From NCBI GenBank assembly GCA_029935325.1, contig JAOZKO010000208.1, positions 1-5,425 on the forward strand: a stretch of DNA of 5,425 nt, in the 5' to 3' direction. The position numbers and the translations under genes were made by a program. The number at the start of each line of letters is the position of its first letter. Position 1 is the stretch's first letter. The notes beneath the pieces are model-generated. The model made no database searches. It was not told the origin of the DNA and saw only the letters and a program-made list of their open reading frames with translations. Positions 1-5,273 of this stretch are shown here, in pieces. This DNA is from Bacteroidales bacterium (lineage in GTDB: Bacteria > Bacteroidota > Bacteroidia > Bacteroidales > UBA1556).

Positions 1-26
1 GATTATTTTCTAGTCACTTCTTCTCT

Positions 27-55
27 CTCAACTTCTCAACTTCTCTAGCTCTCCT
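27..55. repeat. CTCAACTTC-based repeat module, copy 1
   Basis: This 29 bp module consists of two overlapping CTCAACTTC units (27-35 and 35-43) followed by TCTAGCTCTCCT. An identical 29 bp copy lies at 363-391 and a shortened variant at 243-263. Copies 1 and 3 are each followed, after a short C/T-rich linker, by a copy of the 52 bp repeat. The two modules therefore appear to travel as one composite unit. No function can be read from it, and there is no open reading frame of note. Confidence 0.8.
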
Positions 56-66
56 TTTTCCTCTCT

Positions 67-220
67 CCTCCACCGAAGCCCTAGCAGCAGGTGAACTCCT
101 CTATCCTTTTTTCCTCCTTCCTCCACCGAAGCCTTAGCGCAGGTGAACTCCTCTTTCCTTTTTTCCTCCTTCCTCCACCGAAGCCTTAGCGCAGGTGAAC
201 TCCTCTATCCTTTTTCCTCT
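67..220. repeat. Tandem 52-53 bp repeat, three copies
   Basis: Three head-to-tail copies start at 67, 120 and 172. Each begins CCTCCACCGAAGCC, continues with a C or T, TAGC and GCAGGTGAACTCCTCT, and ends in a T/C tract. Copy 1 (67-119) is 53 bp because of one extra A in the middle. Copy 2 (120-171) is 52 bp. Copy 3 (172-220) decays in its tail. Differences between copies are few: C/T at one site, A/T after CTCCTCT, and T-run length. The plus strand is almost purely pyrimidine outside the central core. Each core is bracketed by CACC and GGTG, a 4 bp dyad too weak to call a hairpin. The block resembles an intergenic minisatellite; no coding sequence is visible on either strand. Confidence 0.9.
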
Positions 221-242
221 TAACTCTTAAATCACTTTGGTT

Positions 243-263
243 CTCAACTTCTCGAGCTCTCCT
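243..263. repeat. CTCAACTTC-based repeat module, shortened copy 2
   Basis: This copy has one CTCAACTTC unit followed by TCGAGCTCTCCT, so it differs from the other two modules by having one unit fewer and CGAG in place of CTAG. Another isolated CTCAACTTC lies at 275-283. It is not followed by the 52 bp repeat but by the hairpin at 291-340. Confidence 0.7.
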
Positions 264-290
264 TTTCTCCTTATCTCAACTTCCCAGCCC

Positions 291-340
291 AAAAGTGAAG
301 GCTTCGCTCATTTGTTCAGCGGACATAGCGAAGGCTTCAC
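291..340 (-). terminator. Imperfect hairpin, possible terminator of tadA
   Basis: Bases 295-308 (GTGAAGGCTTCGCT) and 327-340 (AGCGAAGGCTTCAC) form a 14 bp inverted repeat with one G-G mismatch (301/334) and an 18-base loop. Read on the minus strand, the stem is followed by TTTT (294-291). It lies about 100 bases past the tadA stop codon, so it could end the tadA transcript. The T-run is short and the loop long, so a structural element belonging to the surrounding repeat mosaic is an equally good reading. A second, competing pairing exists between AGCGG (318-322) and CCGCT (344-348). Confidence 0.45.
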
Positions 341-362
341 GTGCCGCTAAACCACCCAACTT

Positions 363-391
363 CTCAACTTCTCAACTTCTCTAGCTCTCCT
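363..391. repeat. CTCAACTTC-based repeat module, copy 3
   Basis: This copy is identical over 29 bp to the module at 27-55. It is preceded by one more degenerate unit (CCCAACTTC, from about 355) and followed by a C/T linker and then the fourth copy of the 52 bp repeat. Exact identity over this length, about 330 bp apart, suggests recent duplication or ongoing homogenisation. Confidence 0.8.
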
Positions 392-402
392 CTTTCCTCC
401 TT

Positions 403-440
403 CCTCCACCGAAGCCCTAGCGCAGGTGAACTCCTCTTTT
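403..440. repeat. Fourth, truncated copy of the 52 bp repeat
   Basis: This copy begins CCTCCACCGAAGCCC and runs through GCAGGTGAACTCCTCT like the tandem copies, but breaks off after CTCCTCTTTT. It ends two bases before the complement of the tadA stop codon at 443-445. The repeat array therefore reaches directly to the end of the gene, leaving no ordinary 3' flank. Confidence 0.85.
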
Positions 441-442
441 AA

Positions 443-886
443 TTACCTTTTCTTTAAAAAAAAACTCCGTAATAATTCTCCTGTTTCCTGCTCCATTATT
501 CCACTGATAATTTCTGTTTTGGGGTGAAACAGCTTGTTTCCTGCTTTCTTAAAGCCATATCGTTGGTCACTGGCTCCATACACAACTTTAGCCAATCGGC
601 TCCAATAGCTGGCTCCTGCACACATTACACAAGGCTCTAATGTAACATATAGGCTGCAGTCATTTAAGTATTTGCTCGATAAGAAATTTTCAGCAGCAGT
701 TATTGCAAGCATTTCTGCATGTGCTGTTGCATCATTTAACGCCTCAGTCATATTATGAGCCCTAGCAATTATTCGTTTATTACTAACTATTATTGCTCCT
801 ATTGGAACCTCATCCTCATCATAAGCTTTTTGTGCTTCTTTCAAAGCCTCTTTCATAAAATACTCGTCGGTATAAATATCAATCAT
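443..886 (-). CDS. tadA: tRNA-specific adenosine-34 deaminase TadA
   Basis: This 147-residue cytoplasmic enzyme deaminates adenosine 34 to inosine in the anticodon of tRNA-Arg(ACG), allowing wobble decoding. The cytidine-deaminase fold signature is complete. H56-A-E58 supplies a zinc ligand and the proton-shuttling glutamate. P85-C86-V-M-C89 supplies the two cysteine zinc ligands, followed by AGA. The family motif VYGASDQRYG lies at 102-111. The length is normal for bacterial TadA. The start is supported by the N-terminal helix motif YFMKEALKEA, which begins at residue 9. The sister families, guanine deaminase and riboflavin-pathway deaminase, fit less well because of the TAHAEMLAI and PCVMCAGA context. 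The last codons include a run of nine T on the coding strand (456-464), and the stop codon abuts the repeat block. The promoter lies immediately upstream, so the leader is very short or absent. Confidence 0.95.
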   Translation of the reverse strand: MIDIYTDEYFMKEALKEAQKAYDEDEVPIGAIIVSNKRIIARAHNMTEALNDATAHAEMLAITAAENFLSSKYLNDCSLYVTLEPCVMCAGASYWSRLAKVVYGASDQRYGFKKAGNKLFHPKTEIISGIMEQETGELLRSFFLKKR

Positions 887-890
887 GATA

Positions 891-898
891 CAAAGTTA
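891..898 (-). promoter_or_regulatory. Bacteroidota -7 promoter element for tadA
   Basis: The minus strand reads TAACTTTG, an exact match to the Bacteroidota -7 consensus TAnnTTTG, ending five bases before the tadA ATG. Transcription would begin at or next to the start codon, giving an almost leaderless mRNA. The nearest TTG upstream (complement of 915-917) is 16 bases away instead of the usual 19-21, so the -33 half is weak. Confidence 0.6.
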
Positions 899-913
899 AT
901 CATTATTATTTTT

Positions 914-932
914 ACAAAATAGAACATTTTGT
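914..932. promoter_or_regulatory. Inverted repeat over the tadA -33 region
   Basis: ACAAAAT (914-920) and ATTTTGT (926-932) are perfect 7 bp inverted arms separated by AGAAC. The dyad covers the position where the -33 contact of the tadA promoter would fall, which is the geometry of a repressor operator. The arms are A/T-rich, so chance remains possible; no regulator can be named. Confidence 0.4.
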
Positions 933-940
933 GCAATTCG

Positions 941-960
941 AACCTTAAACGTTTAAGGTT
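941..960. promoter_or_regulatory. Perfect 20 bp palindrome upstream of tadA
   Basis: AACCTTAAAC followed by GTTTAAGGTT is a perfect dyad of 20 bp with no spacer. Its centre lies about 65 bases upstream of the predicted tadA transcription start, a position typical of an activator site. As RNA it could fold into an 8 bp stem with an ACGT loop. It lacks a real T-run on either side, so it is not a convincing terminator. It could be a protein binding site or a site for DNA modification; the sequence does not decide. Confidence 0.5.
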
Positions 961-1013
961 TCTCCATCTCCTTATAATTATCAATATTTTCGAAATTCAC
1001 AAAGAAAAGATCC

Positions 1014-1048
1014 AAAAAAAAGCCGATTTGCATTTTGCAAATCGGCTT
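1014..1048 (-). terminator. Rho-independent terminator of the basic lipoprotein gene
   Basis: Bases 1020-1032 and 1036-1048 form a perfect 13 bp stem (arm AAGCCGATTTGCA) closed by a TTT loop. On the minus strand the stem is followed by a run of T from the A-run at 1014-1020. It starts 18 bases after the stop codon of the small lipoprotein gene. This supports transcription of that gene from the minus strand and separates it from tadA. Confidence 0.88.
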
Positions 1049-1066
1049 AAATTATATATTTTCTTT

Positions 1067-1327
1067 CTAATGATCGTACCAAGGACGACGTCTATAATTC
1101 TTTCTCTGGTTTTTAATATAGTACTTCGAGCTAGTAGAAATTGTACTTTTTCTAAGCTTTTTGGAGTATTTACTACGGTGAGTTTTGCGTTTTTTATGAC
1201 CTGTACGACGCTTTTTTATCATTTTACGATAGCGGGCACGCGTACAAGAGCCTAATGATAAACCAAAGACTATCAAAAAGCCAATTAGTAAGGTTTTATT
1301 TCTAATATAAATATTTACAAATGTCAT
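1067..1327 (-). CDS. Small, highly basic lipoprotein of unknown function
   Basis: An 86-residue product begins at the ATG complementary to 1325-1327. Residues 1-27 form a lipoprotein signal peptide: Arg9 and Lys11, then the hydrophobic stretch LLIGFLIVFGLSLGS, then the lipobox LGSC with Cys28 as the lipidated residue. The mature part is about 59 residues and extraordinarily basic. Roughly 25 of the 58 residues after the cysteine are Lys or Arg, with three His and a single Asp, and it ends RRRPWYDH. No catalytic motif is seen. The charge suggests binding to an anionic partner such as lipid A phosphates, anionic surface polysaccharide or nucleic acid, but that is inference. An in-frame start at 1405 would give 112 residues but would bury the signal peptide, so the shorter form is chosen. 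The dedicated terminator just downstream supports a real, independently transcribed gene. No clear promoter was found upstream. Confidence 0.68.
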   Translation of the reverse strand: MTFVNIYIRNKTLLIGFLIVFGLSLGSCTRARYRKMIKKRRTGHKKRKTHRSKYSKKLRKSTISTSSKYYIKNQRKNYRRRPWYDH

Positions 1328-1512
1328 AATTAATCTATTAAGCCTTCTTTTCTTCGTTAAAAAATGAAGCAGTAAAACTACACATTTTTTCAACTGAGAC
1401 AACAAAAATCAAAACTCAGCATCTGAATATTATTATTAACTATTCAAATGGCGGTTTTAATAAATTATGTGTGTTATACCTAATCTATTATTTTAGGTTA
1501 CATTTTCTTTAT

Positions 1513-1520
1513 TACTTTTG
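1513..1520 (+). promoter_or_regulatory. Probable -7 promoter element for the beta-helix protein gene
   Basis: TACTTTTG matches the Bacteroidota consensus TAnnTTTG and lies 47 bases before the ATG at 1568. No TTG is present at the expected -33 distance, so only the downstream half is recognisable. The leader that follows is A/T-rich and lacks a Shine-Dalgarno sequence, as is common in this phylum. Confidence 0.5.
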
Positions 1521-1567
1521 CGCTTTTAATTTTTTAAATTATTTTAAATACACACAAAATTACTATT

Positions 1568-3760
1568 ATGAAAAAAAAGTTATTCTTCTTAACTATTATT
1601 TTATTTGCTCAGCTTTCAACCTTTGCTCAACTAAGCGGAACAAAAACCATTGGGGGTTCAGGAGCTGATTATTCAACCATTGCTGCTGCAGTTTCAGCTT
1701 TACACTCCTCAGGAGTAAATGGAGCCGTAGTATTCAATATAGCATCAGGAACATATACTGAGCAATTTGCAATAAACAGTATTCTTGGAGCAAGTGCTAC
1801 AAATACAATTACATTTAAGTCTGCAGCTAACGATAGCAGTACCGTAAATATTCAATTTGCATCATCCACAAGCTCAACAAATAATTATATTGTAAAATTT
1901 AATAGCGCCAAATATATTTTATTTCAAGCGGTTACATTGGAGCGTACTGGCAATAATACTAATGCTATTGTTCTTGAGTTTGCAGGCACGACTAATAATA
2001 ATAGTATTAAAAATTGCGTTTTGAAAAACAACCTAACAACTGCAGCAGGTTTCTTTTCGGCTCTAGTTTATGCAACAAATCAACCGTCTAACGATATATC
2101 ATTTATCACTTTTCATAACAATAGTTTTATTAATGGAAGTATTGGAATATATATGTTAGGAGTTAGTTCAGGAAGTTTGAATGCTGGAGCAATTATTACA
2201 AATAATACATTTACTAACCAATATCGTTGGGCTATTAAGCTATCATTTCAAGATGCTCCATATATTAATAATAACATTATATCTTCTACTTCTGCAAATT
2301 CTGAATATACAGCAATTTATAATGTTTATTCAAAGAATGGCATGCAAGTACAGAACAATAGAATTACTGGAAACAAAGGTTTTGGAGTTAGAATGGAAAA
2401 TTGCTCTGGTCAAAGTTTAGCGGGTTTGATAACTAATAATTTCATTGTCTTTTCTGGTCCAGGAGCTTATGCTTTTCATTACAGTAATTCCGGTTCTCAC
2501 CATATATACTATAATAGTGTAAACCTTTATGGTAGTTCTAATACAGGAATGTATGTAAATGGTTCGTCTTCCAATAATATTCGTTTCCAAAATAATATAA
2601 TTACTGTAGGAAGTAGTGGAAATTGTATGAATGTTACTACATCTACTAACTTCCCATTTTTAATTGCTGATTATAATGATTATTATTTCCCTTCGGGCAA
2701 TATGGGAATATGGAAAAGCAGTACCAACCTAACAAGTTTAGCTGCATGGAAATCAGCGTCAAATTTGGATTACAACTCTATAAATGTTAATCCGAATTTT
2801 ACTAGCAGTACCAATTTATATATCACAGGCATAGGAGGAGTAAGTCGTAAAGGCACAAGTGCTCTCACTAGTCCAAATGTAAGTATTGATATTGATGGAG
2901 ATACACGCCATTCGGTAAAGCCTGATATTGGAGCTCACGAATTTAGTTATGATGATTTTGCAATCGATAATATCATTATCAATTCATTTTACTGTACTGG
3001 CAAACAAGATATAGTAAGAGCTTACCTAATAAATAATGGCAATACACTTTATGATGGAATCATGAATATGAGTTATCAGCTTGATAGTTCTAGTGTTGTT
3101 TCCGAGGCAATTAATATTTCAAATCTTATGCCCAGCGATACTACTTTAATTTCATTTACAACACCAATTCAGTTTAATACTGTTGGGGCATTTAATCTAG
3201 TGGTTAAGCATCTATCAGTTAGCGATATTAATTCTAGTGATGATACAAGTTTTCAGAGTATTAATGTGGGACTTATGCCAAGCATTTCGTGGCCATTGGA
3301 CACTTTAGTTTGCGCAGGAAACACAATAATATTAGATGCAGGCACTGGAATGACATCCTATTTATGGTCCACAGGAGCTACAACTCAAACAATTTCTGTT
3401 GATAGTGTAGGAGTTGGTCTTGGTGCAAATTATTATAAAGTTACTGTTGGATTAAGTGGATGTTCAGCGAGTGATTCAATACTAGCAAATTTTATTTATT
3501 GTATTTCTGTTGATAATATACTTAGTTCAAAAGACATTCAGTTTTATCCTAATCCTAGCCAAGGAAAAGTATGGATTAAAACAAAAGATATAGATATTAA
3601 TGATGCAGATTTGGAGGTTTATAATTCCACAGGTCAATTGGTATATTCTGCTAAATTTGATGGGCAAGCAATTGATATATCAACTTTTAAATCTGGTATT
3701 TATTACTTTCGTCTCAGTAGTAATGAGGGACAGATTTTAGAAACTATTATTTTAGAATAG
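1568..3760 (+). CDS. Secreted right-handed beta-helix protein with T9SS type A sorting domain
   Basis: This is a 730-residue cell-surface or secreted protein. Residues 1-20 are a signal peptide (MKKKLFFLTIILFAQLSTFA, cleavage probably before Gln21). Residues about 25-400 show a parallel beta-helix pattern. It opens with a GADYSTIAAAVSAL stretch, and Asn-Asn ladder positions then recur near residues 143, 185, 212, 234, 263, 290, 314 and 342, about one coil apart. At about 365-457 comes a module containing YNDYYFPSG, PNFTSSTNLYI and DIDGDTRHSVKPDIGAHEF, often found at the end of such helices in Bacteroidota. Residues about 462-565 resemble a CARDB/Ig-like domain. Residues 568-645 form an Ig/PKD-like domain with LVCAGNTIILDAG and YLWSTGATTQTIS. 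Residues about 655-730 are the T9SS type A tail, with FYPNPSQGKVWI, LEVYNSTGQLVY and SGIYYFRL. The fold is shared by polysaccharide lyases and adhesins; no catalytic residues can be assigned, so a binding or structural role is as likely as an enzyme. It probably shares a transcript with the peptidase gene seven bases downstream. Confidence 0.94.
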   Translation: MKKKLFFLTIILFAQLSTFAQLSGTKTIGGSGADYSTIAAAVSALHSSGVNGAVVFNIASGTYTEQFAINSILGASATNTITFKSAANDSSTVNIQFASSTSSTNNYIVKFNSAKYILFQAVTLERTGNNTNAIVLEFAGTTNNNSIKNCVLKNNLTTAAGFFSALVYATNQPSNDISFITFHNNSFINGSIGIYMLGVSSGSLNAGAIITNNTFTNQYRWAIKLSFQDAPYINNNIISSTSANSEYTAIYNVYSKNGMQVQNNRITGNKGFGVRMENCSGQSLAGLITNNFIVFSGPGAYAFHYSNSGSHHIYYNSVNLYGSSNTGMYVNGSSSNNIRFQNNIITVGSSGNCMNVTTSTNFPFLIADYNDYYFPSGNMGIWKSSTNLTSLAAWKSASNLDYNSINVNPNFTSSTNLYITGIGGVSRKGTSALTSPNVSIDIDGDTRHSVKPDIGAHEFSYDDFAIDNIIINSFYCTGKQDIVRAYLINNGNTLYDGIMNMSYQLDSSSVVSEAINISNLMPSDTTLISFTTPIQFNTVGAFNLVVKHLSVSDINSSDDTSFQSINVGLMPSISWPLDTLVCAGNTIILDAGTGMTSYLWSTGATTQTISVDSVGVGLGANYYKVTVGLSGCSASDSILANFIYCISVDNILSSKDIQFYPNPSQGKVWIKTKDIDINDADLEVYNSTGQLVYSAKFDGQAIDISTFKSGIYYFRLSSNEGQILETIILE

Positions 3761-3767
3761 TACTAAG

Positions 3768-4643
3768 ATGCATATTATTCGTTTAGTTTTTTTTGGGATA
3801 TTAAGTTTTGGCTTTATCATTGGACACTCACAGGGGTCCGATGATAAGCCTTTTATTTTTGAAAGCTCAAATGATAGTATCGACATTAGCGCAAACTTCT
3901 ATAACCTTTATGATTCCTTAACTCAGTTTAATCATCCTGGCGATTGGATTTACCAAAATTGGGACACTTATAAGATCCGTTATTCTAATGATAGTATAGA
4001 TGTGGTTTTCGATTCCATTCCAATTATTCTACAAGATACTTTACATCATATTTACTATGCCCATCCTTTTCTAGGACCTATAACTTCACATTTTGGCTAC
4101 AGAAGATATCGGTTTCATTATGGTACTGATATTGATTTAGTTACTGGTGATACCGTTGTAGCTGCTTTTAAAGGAATGGTGAGAGTTACCACCTATGATA
4201 AAGGCTTTGGGAAAGTAGTGGTATTGCGTCATTCTAACGGATTAGAAAGCGTATATGCTCACCTTTCCAAGATTATGGTAGATAGCAATACAATGGTGGA
4301 AGCAGGTGAGATAATTGGTTATGGAGGCAATACTGGCCGCTCTACAGGTAGTCATTTGCATTTTGAACTGCGCTATTTAGGAAAGGCTATTGATGCAGAA
4401 AGTATTATTGATTTTGAAAAAGGGAAGCCTATTTCAAACAAAATATGTTTGACGGCTGATAATTTCAATTACCTGAATCGAATAAAAGCAAATAAAAATG
4501 CGAAGATTCATTATGTACGAAAAGGAGATACTTTATCTGGTATTGCTCGTACATATGGCACCTCAATAAGCAAGCTATGCTATTATAATGGTATAAATCA
4601 AAACTCTGTTTTACAAATTGGGCAAAGAATCCGAGTTCGCTAA
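3768..4643 (+). CDS. Secreted M23 peptidase with C-terminal LysM domain
   Basis: This 291-residue zinc metalloendopeptidase is predicted to cut peptide cross-links of peptidoglycan in the periplasm. Residues 1-22 are a signal peptide (MHIIRLVFFGILSFGFIIGHSQ). Residues about 28-98 form a linker with the NWDTYKIRYSNDSID pattern common in Bacteroidota members of this family. The LytM/M23 domain spans about 99-225. H117 and D121 (HYGTD) and H198 are the expected zinc ligands, while H165 (YAHL) and H196 (GSHLH) are the expected catalytic histidines. All are present, so the enzyme should be active rather than a degenerate LytM activator. Residues about 247-291 are a LysM domain (YVRKGDTLSGIARTYGTS, ending IGQRIRVR) that binds glycan chains. 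The start lies seven bases after the previous stop, with no Shine-Dalgarno sequence and no terminator between, so co-transcription with the beta-helix gene is likely. No strong terminator follows it. Confidence 0.96.
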   Translation: MHIIRLVFFGILSFGFIIGHSQGSDDKPFIFESSNDSIDISANFYNLYDSLTQFNHPGDWIYQNWDTYKIRYSNDSIDVVFDSIPIILQDTLHHIYYAHPFLGPITSHFGYRRYRFHYGTDIDLVTGDTVVAAFKGMVRVTTYDKGFGKVVVLRHSNGLESVYAHLSKIMVDSNTMVEAGEIIGYGGNTGRSTGSHLHFELRYLGKAIDAESIIDFEKGKPISNKICLTADNFNYLNRIKANKNAKIHYVRKGDTLSGIARTYGTSISKLCYYNGINQNSVLQIGQRIRVR

Positions 4644-4718
4644 GTCTTTGTCTTTTAGTCATAACAAGCTATTGTTTATAGAGAATTTAAGAAAAACAAG
4701 CAGATAAAAGATAATTAA

Positions 4719-4726
4719 TATCTTTG
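4719..4726 (+). promoter_or_regulatory. Bacteroidota -7 promoter element for the OsmC-family gene
   Basis: TATCTTTG, followed by CAC, is a textbook Bacteroidota -7 element (TAnnTTTG). Transcription would start around 4732, giving a leader of about 60 bases. No TTG occurs at the usual -33 spacing. The leader is almost free of G and rich in AAT/ACA triplets (4752-4790), with no Shine-Dalgarno sequence. That fits initiation through an unstructured A-rich leader. Confidence 0.7.
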
Positions 4727-4790
4727 CACGCTAATTAGTAGGATTAAGAAATACAGAAACAACAAATATAAATAATAATAAAACAATATT

Positions 4791-5207
4791 ATGGCAACAA
4801 CAACAACATTAAATTGGAAAGGCGATATGGCTTTTGATGCTGAGGTAAACGGACATATATTACCTATTGATGCAGACGAAAGAGTAGGTGGTAAGGATAG
4901 TGGACCTCGCCCGAAAACCTTAACTCTAGTCTCTCTAGGAGGATGTACTGGAATGGATGTGATTTCTATTTTGGGTAAAATGCGCGTTATTCCAGATGAT
5001 TTTTCAGTGGATGTAAGCGGAGAACTTACTGATGTGCACCCAAAATATTTTAATAAAATCCATATTGTATATACTTTTAAAGGTAAGGATTTGCCAATTG
5101 AGAAATTGGAGAAAGCAATTAACCTATCCCAAGATCGATATTGTGGAGTTACAGCTATGCTTGATAAAGTAGCTGAAATTACTCATGAAATTATAGTTGT
5201 GGATTAA
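4791..5207 (+). CDS. OsmC/YhfA-like family protein
   Basis: This 138-residue cytoplasmic protein belongs to the OsmC/Ohr superfamily, whose characterised members reduce organic or hydrogen peroxides through a cysteine pair. Both cysteines are present: C52 in GGCTGMDVISILGKMR and C118 in LSQDRYCGVTAML. The N-terminal strand region contains FDAEVNGHILPIDADE and the GPRPKTLTLVSLGGC stretch that marks the YhfA-like branch. The HPKYFNKIHIVYTFKG segment at 83-98 is also typical of that branch. The length is normal. Members of this branch are less well characterised than Ohr or OsmC, so peroxidase activity is inferred from the cysteine pair. The ATG at 4791 gives the usual N-terminus. The gene has its own promoter and terminator, so it appears monocistronic. 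Confidence 0.94.
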   Translation: MATTTTLNWKGDMAFDAEVNGHILPIDADERVGGKDSGPRPKTLTLVSLGGCTGMDVISILGKMRVIPDDFSVDVSGELTDVHPKYFNKIHIVYTFKGKDLPIEKLEKAINLSQDRYCGVTAMLDKVAEITHEIIVVD

Positions 5208-5231
5208 ATTCTCCCCCAATAAAGATATTAT

Positions 5232-5259
5232 AGCTCACCGATTTGGCGAGCTTTTTTTT
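5232..5259 (+). terminator. Rho-independent terminator after the OsmC-family gene
   Basis: AGCTCACC (5232-5239) pairs with GGCGAGCT (5245-5252) with a single A-C mismatch and a five-base GATTT loop, followed by eight T (5252-5259). It starts 24 bases after the OsmC-family stop codon. It ends only 14 bases before the next start codon, so the downstream gene must be read through this hairpin or be transcribed from a start inside it. Confidence 0.87.
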
Positions 5260-5273
5260 AAATCAATATATTT

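Noticed and set aside
67..220. Possible CRISPR array
   Set aside because: The units are directly adjacent with no unique spacers, and the repeat is too long and low in complexity for CRISPR. No cas gene is present.
456..464. Run of nine A (T on the coding strand) near the tadA 3' end as a phase-variation tract
   Set aside because: Slippage would alter only the last few residues beyond the catalytic core, and homopolymers of this length are common in low-GC genomes.
929..1255. Plus-strand open frame of 108 codons
   Set aside because: It runs across the 20 bp palindrome and the minus-strand terminator and lies opposite the lipoprotein gene. It has no recognisable domain and no promoter.
1328..1405. 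N-terminal extension of the basic lipoprotein to the ATG at 1405
   Set aside because: It would place 26 extra residues, including a second hydrophobic stretch, in front of a complete lipoprotein signal peptide. The ATG at 1327 gives a normal lipobox position (Cys28).
1424..1446. Inverted repeat TGAATA/TATTCA upstream of the beta-helix gene
   Set aside because: Six A/T-rich pairs with an 11-base spacer are expected by chance in this composition. It is also too far from the predicted promoter to be assigned a role.
1471..1668. Plus-strand open frame of 65 codons
   Set aside because: It covers an A/T-rich promoter region and overlaps the signal peptide of the beta-helix protein in another frame; low-complexity Phe/Tyr/Asn composition.
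2181..2420. Open frame of 79 codons inside the beta-helix gene
   Set aside because: It is an out-of-frame reading of a well-supported gene with no domain of its own.
4465..4662. Minus-strand open frame of 65 codons
   Set aside because: It lies opposite the LysM-coding end of the M23 peptidase gene and shows no family motif or start signals.
4663..4676. AACAA/TTGTT hairpin after the M23 peptidase gene as a terminator
   Set aside because: The stem has five pairs with only one G-C and is not followed by a proper T-run.
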